Positions 24,466 through 33,455 are shown, counted from the stretch's first letter. The stretch is DNA of 64,000 nucleotides from Candidatus Thiodiazotropha sp. (ex Myrtea sp. 'scaly one' KF741663) (GCA_025655555.1 JAHXIQ010000002.1:620001-684000), one strand, 5' to 3'. Notes: generated by a model from the sequence alone, not told the origin. Numbers and translations are program-made.

Positions 24466-25683
24466 TCAGTTTTTTACTGCACTGTTTCGAAACTGAGTGG
24501 GAGTCTGGCCGGTATGACGCTTAAATGCGGTGTAGAAAGCGGACTTTGAGTTAAACCCTGCATCCAATGCAATCGCGAGAATGTTGCCTTTTTCCTCGGA
24601 TTCCCTTGCCAGTACCTGTTTGGCCTCAATGACACGATAACTGTTGATGAAGTCAAAAAAGCGTTGCCCGGACTGTTCATTGATCACCTGCGAGAGATAG
24701 TTGGAGGAGATACTGAGCTGATCGGCCAGTTGGGAAAGACTCAGCTTACTGTCGAGGTGGGGCTTCGTCTGTGTCATGTGTGTCTGCAGGTCCTTGAACA
24801 GCATTGTGCTTGTCTCACGGTCTAATGCGGATCGCTGGTACTTCTTGTTCTCTGGATCGGGACTTGGCGCTGTTGTGAGTTCACTTGCCGGTTGAACTTG
24901 TGCTTTCAGATTGGGGGCTCTGAGTTTGCTATGGGTAAAAATCGCGGGCTGTCGTAATCCCATATACCCCATGACATAGATGAGAAAGACAATCATGAGA
25001 TAGTGCACACTGATGATTTCATCATCCATCTCAAACAGGACTATGACGAAAATCTCCACAATATAGAGGAGATAGAGTATGGCCAGGGCGATCAGGAGAT
25101 TTCTTAACCAAACGAGGCTGATACGCTCCAGGAAGGAGAACTGATCCTGGATGATGCGGCGATGGCGAAGCAGTTTTCTGATCGATAAGACCAGATAGGT
25201 CCCCATCAGAAGGATGGAGGCGATATCGACAATAAAGACCGAAACTTCTGCCCAGAGTACGGCTGTGTCTTGAGTCTCTCCTGTCGGATAGACAAGCGAC
25301 AATAGTTGTTGGTCATGCAACTTGATAAGCGGTGACAGCAGCAAAAAGCCAATAATGAAAGGGACAAAGTGCAGCCAATGTCGAGCAGTGAAATGAAATC
25401 CCGTTCTGTCGGTCAGTGACCTGACATAGAGGTAGGCCAGGGGGCCGAACAGGAAGTCGATATCGAGATCGATAATGTAAAGCTTCAGATATCGCGTGAT
25501 ATAACGGGACTGATCGAGAAACTCCATGCCGAGGTCGATTGAGAAGACCAGTGTCAGCAGTGCTAACAGCCGATGGCTGATGAGGTTGCCGCCCTTGGCA
25601 TGGAGCAGGGCTAAGGTAAGAAAGAGGCCATGGGCCGCACCCAGCAGCAGAACAACGGCATAGAGGTCAATAGCGGGTTCCAC
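24466..25683 (-). CDS. Membrane-bound AraC-family transcriptional regulator
   Basis: The 405-residue protein has seven or so hydrophobic helices in residues 5-260 and a linker. The C-terminal AraC DNA-binding domain (about 305-400) shows both helix-turn-helix units: 'LSLSQLADQLSISSNYLSQV' and 'GNILAIALDAGFNSKSAFYT', then 'FKRHTGQTPTQFR'. AraC regulators with an integral membrane sensor are common in marine proteobacteria and probably respond to an envelope or membrane signal. The serine hydrolase gene immediately downstream on the same strand is a plausible target, but no operator was identified. There is 100 bp between this start and the end of bioA. Confidence 0.88.
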   Translation of the reverse strand: MEPAIDLYAVVLLLGAAHGLFLTLALLHAKGGNLISHRLLALLTLVFSIDLGMEFLDQSRYITRYLKLYIIDLDIDFLFGPLAYLYVRSLTDRTGFHFTARHWLHFVPFIIGFLLLSPLIKLHDQQLLSLVYPTGETQDTAVLWAEVSVFIVDIASILLMGTYLVLSIRKLLRHRRIIQDQFSFLERISLVWLRNLLIALAILYLLYIVEIFVIVLFEMDDEIISVHYLMIVFLIYVMGYMGLRQPAIFTHSKLRAPNLKAQVQPASELTTAPSPDPENKKYQRSALDRETSTMLFKDLQTHMTQTKPHLDSKLSLSQLADQLSISSNYLSQVINEQSGQRFFDFINSYRVIEAKQVLARESEEKGNILAIALDAGFNSKSAFYTAFKRHTGQTPTQFRNSAVKN

Positions 25684-25783
25684 GGTCTAGGTTTATCCAT
25701 CTGTCCCGGTCTTCGGGTTAATAGTATCAGAGAGCAAAGAACCGGAGACAGCAGGGACATTTCACGGCTTGCGGCGGTTCAAG

Positions 25784-27073
25784 CTACATCGGGCACTTCT
25801 CAACCACGTCGACAACGGCCTTGGTCAGGGTCTCAAGATCCGCCTGAGAGATAATGAAAGGCGGCATCAAGTACACCAGCTTGCCAAAAGGGCGTACCCA
25901 GACACCCGCCTCGACAAAGCAGGGCTGAATAGACTTCATATCCACCGGCTTTTTCATCTCGACCACACCAATGGCGCCCAGTACCCGGACCTCTTCCACC
26001 TGCGGTAGCTCCCGACAAGGGGCCAGTCCGTTTTTCAGGCCCGCCTCGATGGTCGTGATGCGGTCTTGCCAGGGGGAATCCAACAGCAAATCCAGGCTGG
26101 CCAGTGCCGCACTGCAAGCCAGGGGATTGGCCATAAAGGTGGGGCCGTGCATAAAGAGCCCCGGATCACCCTCACTGATGGTCTTGCTGATCTCTTCCGT
26201 AGTCAGGGTGGCTGCCAGGCTCATGTAGCCGCCAGTAAGTGACTTGCCGACACACATGATGTCGGGCGTCACATCCGCATGCTCGCAGGCAAAGAGCTTG
26301 CCGGTGCGGCCAAAGCCGGTAGCGATTTCGTCAAGTATCAGCAGGACACCGTACTGGTCACAGAGACGGCGAACCTCCTGCAGGTATTCCAGGGAGTAGA
26401 AACGCATACCGCCTGCACCCTGCACGATGGGTTCGAGGACGACGGCAGCGATCTGCTCATGATGTAACCGAAGCTGCTCTTCCATGGATTTGGCACCATC
26501 CCGGTTGCAGGGATGGCCATAGAAACAGGTCGGGGCATCGGCAAAAAACTGCGGGATCAGGGCATCAGTGAACAGGCTGTGCATGCCGGTTTCAGGGTCA
26601 CACACCGACATGGCGCCGAAGGTGTCGCCATGGTAACCCTTGCGGATGGTGAGAAAACGCTGCTTGGAGGCGATCCCCTTGTCGTGCCAATACTGAATCG
26701 CCATTTTCATGGCGACTTCCACGGAGACCGAGCCGGAATCGGAGAAGAAGACAGACTGCAAGGTGGCGGGGGTGATCTCCACCAGCTTCCTGGCAAGCTT
26801 GGCAGCCGGTGGGTGGGTCAGGCCACCGAACATGACATGGGCCATCTCGTCCAGTTGTGCTTTGATGGCCCGGTTCATCTGCGGATGGTTGTAGCCATGG
26901 ATGGCGCACCACCAGGAAGACATGCCATCGATCAATTCGCGCCCATCCGCCAGACGCAGCCGGACTCCTTCAGCGCCAACCACGGGATAGACCGGCAGAT
27001 CAGCCCCGATGGCACTGTAGGGGTGCCAAACATGCTGTTTATCGAAGTCTATCCAGTTGCTCTTATCGCTCAT
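25784..27073 (-). CDS. bioA: Adenosylmethionine–8-amino-7-oxononanoate aminotransferase (BioA)
   Basis: This PLP enzyme of biotin synthesis converts 8-amino-7-oxononanoate to 7,8-diaminopelargonate with S-adenosylmethionine as amino donor. The 429 residues include the BioA-typical N-terminus 'DKQHVWHPYSA', 'DGMSSWWCAIHGYNHP', the aminotransferase core 'LILDEIATGFGRTGKLFA' and the Schiff-base Lys in 'VGKSLTGGYM'. 'HGPTFMANPLACSAALASL' is also a BioA hallmark. No other bio gene is adjacent, so the pathway is dispersed. It is divergent from the CDGSH gene with about 160 bp between starts; I saw no convincing BirA operator there. Confidence 0.95.
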   Translation of the reverse strand: MSDKSNWIDFDKQHVWHPYSAIGADLPVYPVVGAEGVRLRLADGRELIDGMSSWWCAIHGYNHPQMNRAIKAQLDEMAHVMFGGLTHPPAAKLARKLVEITPATLQSVFFSDSGSVSVEVAMKMAIQYWHDKGIASKQRFLTIRKGYHGDTFGAMSVCDPETGMHSLFTDALIPQFFADAPTCFYGHPCNRDGAKSMEEQLRLHHEQIAAVVLEPIVQGAGGMRFYSLEYLQEVRRLCDQYGVLLILDEIATGFGRTGKLFACEHADVTPDIMCVGKSLTGGYMSLAATLTTEEISKTISEGDPGLFMHGPTFMANPLACSAALASLDLLLDSPWQDRITTIEAGLKNGLAPCRELPQVEEVRVLGAIGVVEMKKPVDMKSIQPCFVEAGVWVRPFGKLVYLMPPFIISQADLETLTKAVVDVVEKCPM

Positions 27074-27231
27074 CTAATCACCAGTGAAATTTCCGGGAGG
27101 CTGAGATTAGCAGATATTACCCGATCATGTTGTTGTGTTTTTTTTACACAGATTATGTGTTACCAATTGAGTCTCATACTGATAATAACGACCGTTTGAC
27201 CGCGCTGCGGCCAAACATTGAGGAGAAAAAG

Positions 27232-27477
27232 ATGGAAAAGCCTGTAGTAGCCGCCAAACAACCCATTGGTGTAGATCTTGTTGCGGGGAAGGAGTATTGG
27301 TGGTGCGCCTGTGGCCGTTCAGCTACTCAGCCCTTCTGTGACGGTTCCCACCGGGGTTCAGGTATTGAGCCGCTAGGGTTCAAGGCTGAGAAAAGCGGTG
27401 AACAGTGGCTGTGTCGTTGCAAAAGAACCCAAACACCACCTTTCTGCGACGGTAGCCATAAGCAGGTGAAGGACTGA
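27232..27477 (+). CDS. Double CDGSH iron-sulphur protein
   Basis: This is an 81-residue protein with two CDGSH motifs: 'CACGRSATQPFCDGSH' and 'CRCKRTQTPPFCDGSH', each fitting C-x-C-x2-(S/T)-x3-P-x-C-D-G-x-H. Each would hold a redox-active, three-Cys one-His [2Fe-2S] cluster of the mitoNEET kind, so the molecule carries two clusters in one chain (the Miner2-like arrangement). ATG 27232 follows a strong ribosome site (GAGGAGAAAAAG); the open frame from 27127 is spurious upstream. Its stop TGA abuts the stop of the convergent GGDEF gene with no base between. Role in electron or Fe-S transfer is inferred from the family. Confidence 0.92.
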   Translation: MEKPVVAAKQPIGVDLVAGKEYWWCACGRSATQPFCDGSHRGSGIEPLGFKAEKSGEQWLCRCKRTQTPPFCDGSHKQVKD

Positions 27478-28608
27478 TCAGTCGCCGATCTTGATTTGCC
27501 GGGTAGCGGGTTCGCTTCTATTCTGGACCAGGGACTCGATTCGGTTGCGGCCTCTGGCTTTGGCCTGATACAAGGCTTGATCGGCTGAAGCAAGTAAGTG
27601 CTCGCCAACCTCCTTGTGACGTGATTTGCCCAACATTGGCAGCGTCTCGCTGACCCCGATGGAGACTGTTACATCAAGCTGGTTACCGTCATTGAGTTGA
27701 ATGGGGTTGCTGGCCACCTCGAGTCTGATTCGTTCCGCCAGCAGCATCGCTTCGCTGAGCCCGGTCTGGGGTAGCAGCAGGGCGAACTCCTCACCGCCGT
27801 ACCGGGTTGCTACATCGCTGGCGCGTAGCTGCGAGCGGATGCGGTTGGCGAGCTCCCTCAGGGCGGTATCACCGGCCTGGTGTCCATGGTTGTCGTTGAT
27901 CTGCTTGAAGTGATCCGCATCGATGAAGAGGCAGCTCATGGGCTGGTTGTAACGACTGGCGCGGGCCAGCTCCTCGTCCAGACGACGGTCCAGGTAGCGG
28001 CGGTTGTGCAGCTCTGTCAGGGGGTCGGTCAGACCGCTGATCAGGAGGCGTTCCCGGTTGATGGTGTTTTCCAGGCAGACACCGCAGATTTTCCCCAGTC
28101 TGGCAAGAAAATCGGTGGCAAGATCCCGGGAGAAGCGGCTCTCGTCCCGGCTGCCCAGGTTGATGCTGCCCACCAGCCGGTTGCGGCAAAAGATAGGCAG
28201 AATCGCCATGCTGCGCAGACCTGCAGTGTCGTCGAAGAGATTGTCAAAGTCTGGCGTCAGGAAGGGTCCGAGCCAGGGGCTGTTAAGCCTGCTGAAGCGG
28301 GGATTAATCGTATAAATATCGTCGACAAAGCGCAGAAAGGCATAGGCAGAATCGGGGTATCCGCTGTTGTTCAGGAGTAGTCGTATTTCATGGTCCGGGT
28401 CATCCAGTAGCACCTGGATGCTATCGACGCGGAATGAGACCAGCATCCCTTCTGTCATGACATGGAGCAGTTCCGCCAGGGTATCGGCGCTCATTAACTC
28501 CAATTCCCTGGTGTGGAATCGCTCCAGCGTTACTTGGCTGCGCTGTGCTTCCTTACGGAGGTCCCGCAGCTGTCGAAATAGCCTTCGGTTCTCTTGTTCC
28601 AGATCCAT
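27478..28608 (-). CDS. DUF484/GAF–GGDEF diguanylate cyclase
   Basis: The 376-residue, apparently cytoplasmic protein has a short N-terminal coiled coil (1-40). A DUF484/GAF-like domain follows (about 40-190, 'GLRSMAILPIFCRNRLVGSI', 'FLARLGKICGVCLENTINRE'), and then a complete GGDEF domain: 'DPLTELHNRRYLDRRL', 'DADHFKQINDNHGHQAGD' and the active loop 'RYGGEEF'. An I-site RASD lies five residues before GGEEF, so product inhibition is expected. It has no EAL partner. It adds a second c-di-GMP source to the one in the surface-protein operon. Confidence 0.92.
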   Translation of the reverse strand: MDLEQENRRLFRQLRDLRKEAQRSQVTLERFHTRELELMSADTLAELLHVMTEGMLVSFRVDSIQVLLDDPDHEIRLLLNNSGYPDSAYAFLRFVDDIYTINPRFSRLNSPWLGPFLTPDFDNLFDDTAGLRSMAILPIFCRNRLVGSINLGSRDESRFSRDLATDFLARLGKICGVCLENTINRERLLISGLTDPLTELHNRRYLDRRLDEELARASRYNQPMSCLFIDADHFKQINDNHGHQAGDTALRELANRIRSQLRASDVATRYGGEEFALLLPQTGLSEAMLLAERIRLEVASNPIQLNDGNQLDVTVSIGVSETLPMLGKSRHKEVGEHLLASADQALYQAKARGRNRIESLVQNRSEPATRQIKIGD

Positions 28609-28658
28609 TGCTTTATTTAACCGTGTGATGACCTGCTATCGGCCTGCCTGGCTGGTTC

Positions 28659-28688
28659 TTGAGTTGATCTCTGAATCATCCGTATAAT
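28659..28688 (+). promoter_or_regulatory. Candidate sigma-70 promoter for the DUF4124 gene
   Basis: TTGAGT (28659-28664) and a perfect TATAAT (28683-28688) are 18 bp apart, 31 bp upstream of the start codon. Confidence 0.55.
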
Positions 28689-28719
28689 CCTCGCATCAAC
28701 CTAAAAAGGAGTTTGGGTG

Positions 28720-29148
28720 ATGATTCACATAACCAACCTTACCTGCCGTACAGCATCCCTCTTGCTAATACTCTTCATGATTCTCTCTGGCTATCGCCAA
28801 GTTATGGCTGAAGGCGTCCAGCTTTATCGATGTGTTATCGATGGCGCCACGGAATTTCGCCAGACTGCCTGTGCTGAAGGCGACGAATCCAGAATCAGAG
28901 TGACTGATCATAGCAGGGGGATGACCCCTTCGGTACCTGGGCTACGTCTCAAAAAGGTGTCAGAAAAAACTGACAATAAGGCGAAGAAAAAGAATAAACG
29001 TGCCATCGATGAGCGTTGCTGGAAAAAGCGGCGGCAGCTTGAAAAGGTGGAACGCAGGCTCAGGGCCGGGTACAAGCCTTCCCAGTATGAGCGGCTGCAT
29101 CAACGGCAAGAGACCTATGAGTCCTATATCCGGAAATTCTGTCGATAG
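28720..29148 (+). CDS. Small secreted DUF4124-type protein
   Basis: The product of 142 residues starts at ATG 28720 (GTG 28717 is just ahead) behind a good ribosome site (AAAAGGAG). It has a signal peptide ('ASLLLILFMILSG', cleavage near Ala-Glu at about residue 32). The DUF4124-like segment 'VQLYRCVIDGATEFRQTACAEG' is a short beta unit with two Cys that probably form a disulphide. The second half is strongly basic and helical with two further Cys. DUF4124 proteins are common in gammaproteobacteria with no established function. Confidence 0.75.
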   Translation: MIHITNLTCRTASLLLILFMILSGYRQVMAEGVQLYRCVIDGATEFRQTACAEGDESRIRVTDHSRGMTPSVPGLRLKKVSEKTDNKAKKKNKRAIDERCWKKRRQLEKVERRLRAGYKPSQYERLHQRQETYESYIRKFCR

Positions 29149-29160
29149 GATTAAGCGGCC

Positions 29161-30189
29161 TTAAAAACCGCTGTTGACTCGCCATCGCTGATAGCTCGGT
29201 TCGGTCTGATAGCCGCGACTGGTGATGTAGTTAATCACTTTTCGCAGGCGGTAGAAGCGCACCACGGAGTCTACCCGGATAATCTCTTTGCCTTGTTCGT
29301 CGAAGAATAGCAATGAGGGGGTATAGAACAGTCCCAGATCCTTTGCCCACTGGCTGGCGCTGGTTCTTTCACCGCTGGGGGTAATGATCGGTGTGTCGCT
29401 ACGGATGTCGAGTTGCACATTGTCGAACCCCTGTACCAGCTTGTGGATGGCCGGATCGCGCAATGGTTGCCCATGCAGTACATCACAGGCATGGCAGTTA
29501 CCTTGTTCGAAATAGACCACCAACGGCCGCTGCCCCGGGAACCGGCTGCGGTCCAGATTGTGTGGTGGAGGAATGAAGAAATCCTCTTCATTCAGATCCC
29601 CCGGCTCGAACGCGGTACCCGACTCCCCGCGTGCCAAATAGTCGGGAAAAGATTCCTGCTGGTAGTGATCGTCCGCCACATACTCCAGTGCCGCCCGGAA
29701 CTGATAGGGTGGGTAGTAACCGCGTAATCGCAGTGCTTCTTGACCGGCCTTGTCGTAAAAAATGAGTGATGGCGTGAAGTTGGTTTTCTCCTGTACGGAG
29801 AACTCTCTCTGCGAGAGCGTTGTGCCTTTCAGAGTCGTCAATTCCTCGGTACTCCAGATATCGATGGGAATGATATCGAAATGGCGACGGGTATAGGTGG
29901 TGATGTCGCTGAGTCCGAAGTTTGTTTCCAGTAGCATCTTGCAGTAGGCGCAGCGTTTCTGACCAAAATAGACGATGATCCCCTGCTTCTCCTCGTCCAG
30001 CGCCTCTTGCAGGTCTTCCGGGAGATCGAGAAAGCTTTTCTTGAACCAGTCGGGGTATTGCAGCAGCTCCTCCAGCGGAAAGTCATCGAATGCGAAGACA
30101 TCCTCTTCCGATTCGATGGCATGGGAGGGGGAAGCTGCCAGCAAAATAGCACAGAGGGCCATGCAGCCCTTGGTCAGCAAGTTGGTCAT
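29161..30189 (-). CDS. Secreted protein with two thioredoxin-fold domains
   Basis: From ATG 30189 the protein has 342 residues with a clear signal peptide ('GCMALCAILLAASPSHA'), a better start than 30261, which lacks one. The first thioredoxin-like domain contains 'YFGQKRCAYCKMLL' with redox pair CAYC and cis-Pro segment 'FTPSLIFYD'. The second contains 'YFEQGNCHACDVLH' with CHAC and 'YTPSLLFFD'. Both domains resemble SoxW/DsbD-gamma-type periplasmic thioredoxins. Two active sites in one chain suggest thiol-disulphide relay or protein-disulphide reduction. It ends 12 bp from the convergent DUF4124 gene. It may be read together with cysQ upstream (184 bp gap), but I see no promoter evidence either way. 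Confidence 0.82.
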   Translation of the reverse strand: MTNLLTKGCMALCAILLAASPSHAIESEEDVFAFDDFPLEELLQYPDWFKKSFLDLPEDLQEALDEEKQGIIVYFGQKRCAYCKMLLETNFGLSDITTYTRRHFDIIPIDIWSTEELTTLKGTTLSQREFSVQEKTNFTPSLIFYDKAGQEALRLRGYYPPYQFRAALEYVADDHYQQESFPDYLARGESGTAFEPGDLNEEDFFIPPPHNLDRSRFPGQRPLVVYFEQGNCHACDVLHGQPLRDPAIHKLVQGFDNVQLDIRSDTPIITPSGERTSASQWAKDLGLFYTPSLLFFDEQGKEIIRVDSVVRFYRLRKVINYITSRGYQTEPSYQRWRVNSGF

Positions 30190-30373
30190 CGTCGATGGCT
30201 CACCTTGGTAAAGGGTTTGAGCCCGGAGCAGTATCCAGTCCTTTAGATTTCCCCTCCGCACTTGTCAGGGTTGGACCGGTTGTTTTACTTGTTTATTCTG
30301 GCAAGCATAGCTGACTCGAGCGAAAAGCTGAACATGCGGAGAAAAGCAACGATCAAATTCGTCTTAGCAACTG

Positions 30374-31168
30374 TTAGGCGAGGTAGTCTGACCAGGCTAC
30401 TGAGTGATCGCCAAACACGAAGAACTGCGGATTCAGCAATGAGTCCTTGGTGTTGTATCTGAGCGGTTGCAGATCGAGGGTGGTCACCTTGCCGCCTGCC
30501 GCTTCGACAACCGCTTGCGCTGCCGCAGTATCCCATTCGGATGTGGGGCCGAGCCGGGGGTAGAGATCCGCTTCGCCCTCCGCCACCAGGCAGAGCTTGA
30601 GTGAGCTGCCCATACTGACCAACTCGTGCTCGCCAAGATTATCCAGGAAGCGAATCAATGAATCGCCGGCATGAGAACGGCTGCCGGCCACCACGGTCGG
30701 CTGCCTACGTTGGTTGACGACCTGGATCTCTCCCGCCGCTTGCCGGCCCTCCTGTTTCCAGGCGCCCTGACCGCTAATGCCGTAATAGAGCTTGTCCAAT
30801 ACTGGGGCATAGACCACGCCGAGAGTGGGTTCATGGTTCTCGATAAGCGCGATGTTGACGGTAAATTCCCCGTTACGCTTGACGAACTCACGGGTGCCGT
30901 CCAGGGGATCGATCAGCCAGTAGCGTTGCCACTGTTGGCGGGTATCGAAAGGGATTTTGGCGGACTCCTCCGAGAGGACAGGAATCTCGGGTGTGAGTCG
31001 TTCCAGGGTTGAGACAATGAGTTTGTGCGCCGCCAGGTCTGCTGTCGTTAGGGGAGAGTTATCCTGCTTCCGCTCCACTTCAAATTCCGTGTTATAGATC
31101 TTGAGGATCTCGTCTCCTGCTTCACGAGCCAGCTGTAGAAGATCATCGATAGGAAGGGGTGAACTCAT
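30374..31168 (-). CDS. cysQ: 3'(2'),5'-bisphosphate nucleotidase CysQ
   Basis: CysQ hydrolyses 3'-phosphoadenosine 5'-phosphate (PAP), the by-product of sulphate assimilation, to AMP and phosphate. The 264 residues carry the Li+-sensitive phosphatase signature 'WLIDPLDGTREFVKR' and the second metal-site motif 'SEWDTAAAQAVVEAAGG', plus 'LSEESAKI' with the metal-binding Glu. Its start overlaps the nudE stop by four bases, a pairing found widely in gammaproteobacteria. Confidence 0.95.
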   Translation of the reverse strand: MSSPLPIDDLLQLAREAGDEILKIYNTEFEVERKQDNSPLTTADLAAHKLIVSTLERLTPEIPVLSEESAKIPFDTRQQWQRYWLIDPLDGTREFVKRNGEFTVNIALIENHEPTLGVVYAPVLDKLYYGISGQGAWKQEGRQAAGEIQVVNQRRQPTVVAGSRSHAGDSLIRFLDNLGEHELVSMGSSLKLCLVAEGEADLYPRLGPTSEWDTAAAQAVVEAAGGKVTTLDLQPLRYNTKDSLLNPQFFVFGDHSVAWSDYLA

Positions 31169-31707
31169 TGTAGGAAATCCCGGGTCATGTAGAGGGCAGC
31201 AATTGAGCGTGCTTCCGTCAGATCGGGTTGCGCCATCAGTGCCTGCCAGTCAGAAAGGCGCCAGGGGACCACTTCAATCGGTTCCGGTTCATCCCCCGGT
31301 TGTTTGTCGGGAAACAGATCACGCGCCAGCACGATATGGGTATGGTGTTGGATGTAGGCCGGCGCAATGGTGAGCGTATTGATAATCTGCAGATCGCGGG
31401 CGCCGTAACCGACCTCCTCGCGCAGTTCCCGGTCTGCGGCCTGTAAGGGATCATCATCCTCAGGCTCCATGCGCCCTTTGGGCAGACCGAGCTGGTAATC
31501 GTGGCTGCCGGCGGCATACTCACGCACCAGCAAGACGGTGTCGTCATCCAGCATCGGTACTACCAGCACAGACCCTTGCTTGCCGCCTAACAAGCGCTCG
31601 TAGGTGCGATGCTCACCGTTGGAAAACTCGAGCTGTAGCGACTCGACATGGAAGATGCGTGAGCACGAGACCGTGTCTCGCGCGAGAACCTTGGGTAGTT
31701 GTGACAT
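31165..31707 (-). CDS. nudE: ADP compounds hydrolase NudE (Nudix)
   Basis: NudE cleaves ADP-ribose, Ap3A, NADH and related ADP compounds. The 180-residue protein has the NudE context 'YQLGLPKGRMEPE' and a Nudix helix ending 'RELREEVGYG'. The Nudix box appears one residue longer than the G-x5-E-x7-REUxEExGU pattern, with Asp near the usual first Glu, which may affect metal geometry; the REL-EE core is intact. It sits between a secreted protein of unknown function (3 bp upstream) and cysQ (overlapping by four), so the three are probably one operon. Confidence 0.92.
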   Translation of the reverse strand: MSQLPKVLARDTVSCSRIFHVESLQLEFSNGEHRTYERLLGGKQGSVLVVPMLDDDTVLLVREYAAGSHDYQLGLPKGRMEPEDDDPLQAADRELREEVGYGARDLQIINTLTIAPAYIQHHTHIVLARDLFPDKQPGDEPEPIEVVPWRLSDWQALMAQPDLTEARSIAALYMTRDFLQ

Positions 31708-31710
31708 GGA

Positions 31711-32373
31711 TCAGCGGTTGTCCTGCTTAGTGAATTCAAACTCGGTGAACAGCCTGCCCTGGAACCAGGCATCCCAGCGGATCTTACCCTGCTTCGGCTC
31801 ATGCTTCAGCCGCTTTGCAGACTCAGGCCGGGCGCTGTGGAAGATGAGTGCGTCAGGGGGATAGTCGATAGCAACCGTTAAACGCATCGGGTAGTAGCCA
31901 TCGAGAAAGCGCCGCATATAGGGTCCGTTGCGTAGGATATATGTATCCTTCTCAAGGATATGCAGCGCCCGGCTCTCTGCCCGCAAGCAGAGTTCGGCAT
32001 CTGCCTGGATATCCCGGATCTCAACCCCGGAATCGACCACTTGGCTGCTGCCGATGTTGCGCGATGAGACTATATGGATATTGCGGATTCGCTGCGGATG
32101 ATAGACGATCTCCAATAGGGAGACTGGGTCCAGGTTGCGATGGCACTGTTCAAGCATCACCCAGCCGTCAAGCAGGCTGTCGGATGTGATGCGAATACGG
32201 TTTTCGTGATGGTGCGTTGCGCCTGTCGGGGGTGTGGAGAGAAACTCCAATTGACCGTCGTTGACCGTATCGATCCGGTCAAAGGGGTCATCCTCCGGAA
32301 ACGCATCCGATGCCATGCCCGAGGTGGTTGTGGACAAAACCAAGCTGAAAATGAATAAACCGATGAAGTGCAT
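31711..32373 (-). CDS. Secreted protein of unknown function
   Basis: The 220-residue protein starts with a signal peptide ('FIGLFIFSLVLSTTTSGMA'). The mature part is hydrophilic with two Cys and conserved-looking stretches such as 'DGWVMLEQCHRNLDPVSLLE' and 'VAIDYPPDALIFHSARPES'. I do not recognise a family. Its stop is 3 bp from the nudE start, so it leads the nudE–cysQ operon. Its start codon is only 10 bp from the divergent yrfG start, so each gene's promoter must lie inside the other's coding region unless one is read from further upstream. Confidence 0.7.
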   Translation of the reverse strand: MHFIGLFIFSLVLSTTTSGMASDAFPEDDPFDRIDTVNDGQLEFLSTPPTGATHHHENRIRITSDSLLDGWVMLEQCHRNLDPVSLLEIVYHPQRIRNIHIVSSRNIGSSQVVDSGVEIRDIQADAELCLRAESRALHILEKDTYILRNGPYMRRFLDGYYPMRLTVAIDYPPDALIFHSARPESAKRLKHEPKQGKIRWDAWFQGRLFTEFEFTKQDNR

Positions 32374-32383
32374 AGGCTAAATT

Positions 32384-33052
32384 ATGATTGACTGGAACCA
32401 AATCGATACCGTATTGCTGGACATGGACGGCACTCTGCTGGACCTCCACTTTGACAACCATTTCTGGCTGGAGTTTGTCCCGCAGCAGTTTGCCGATGCT
32501 CAGGGTATCACCCTGGAGGCTGCCAAGCAGGATCTCTACGCCCGCTATCAAAGCCGCCTCGGTACCTTGGAATGGTACTGCATCGATCACTGGAGCCGGG
32601 AGCTGGAACTCGATATTGCCCTGTTGAAAGCGGAGATCGATCACCTGATCGCCGTGCATCCTCATGTTATCGATTTTCTGGATCAACTGATGTGTGCGGG
32701 TAAGAAACGTATTCTGGTCACAAACGCCCACCAGAAGACCCTGGCGCTGAAGATGGAGAAGACCCGGCTGGCCGGCTTCTTCGATCAGGTCATCTCATCC
32801 CATCAGCTCGGGTTGCCGAAAGAAGATCCCGCCTTCTGGCCGCGTCTGCACAACCTCTACCCATTCGATAAGGCGCGCACCTTGTTCGTGGACGACAGTC
32901 AGTCCGTGTTGGACTCGGCGAGGGAGTACGGTATCCGCTGGCTGCTGGCGGTGTTGCAGCCCGACTCCAAGGGTCCGGCGCGTGAAGCGGGAGAGTATCG
33001 GGCGATCAATGATTTTTCGGAGATCACCAGCGGCTTGCGCTGTACCATCTAG
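32384..33052 (+). CDS. yrfG: GMP/IMP nucleotidase YrfG (HAD family)
   Basis: This HAD-superfamily phosphatase of 222 residues has motif I 'LLDMDGTLLDL', motif II Thr in 'ILVTNAHQKTL' and motif III/IV 'LPKEDPAFW' and 'LFVDDSQSVLDSA'. 'DNHFWLEFVPQQFA' after motif I is a YrfG hallmark. The enzyme dephosphorylates purine nucleoside monophosphates. In E. coli yrfG also lies close to nudE, so this is conserved neighbourhood. Confidence 0.9.
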   Translation: MIDWNQIDTVLLDMDGTLLDLHFDNHFWLEFVPQQFADAQGITLEAAKQDLYARYQSRLGTLEWYCIDHWSRELELDIALLKAEIDHLIAVHPHVIDFLDQLMCAGKKRILVTNAHQKTLALKMEKTRLAGFFDQVISSHQLGLPKEDPAFWPRLHNLYPFDKARTLFVDDSQSVLDSAREYGIRWLLAVLQPDSKGPAREAGEYRAINDFSEITSGLRCTI

Positions 33053-33455
33053 CCAAGGATTCTCACTTAGAGGATCTATCCGGTGTGGCAGGGCCGCACC
33101 CTATCCAGTCTTCCCGTTGAAAGCATCCCCGGCATTCTGTTTGTCGGGCTGTATGCAATGAAGGTCCAAGGGCATCAACTGGCAACAATGCCACCAATCA
33201 TCAATAGAAAACAGAACCCCAGAACTGCCTGTGTAGGAAAAGGACTACAGACAACAGTAAATCAATATGGCATCTTTGGTATGAAAGGAGAATTAAGTCT
33301 CATCAAATCATAAACATGGATCGCCAAGTTATGAATTCTACGGAAACACGAGGCAATACTTGCTTGCGAAAAGAAATGAGAACATTTGGCGGCATAACAC
33401 AATATCTGGAGCCGGCTGCATAACACGATAATAAGAGCCAGCAATATAATCACCT
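33053..33455. other. Gap between yrfG and the cassette array, no gene supported
   Basis: The 400 bp has one weak GTG frame (33083-33313) with no signal, domain or ribosome site. Base composition turns AT-rich from about 33180. GCATAAC at 33392-33398 and 33419-33425 upstream of the first cassette junction could be a remnant of an earlier attC site, but the folding is unconvincing. Confidence 0.5.

Noticed and set aside
27074-27231. BirA operator in front of bioA
   Set aside because: No TTGTAAACC-type half-sites with the expected spacing; only loose AT-rich repeats.
33083-33313. Open frame of 76 codons between yrfG and the cassette array
   Set aside because: GTG start, no ribosome site, no recognisable composition or motif, and it crosses the change in base composition.
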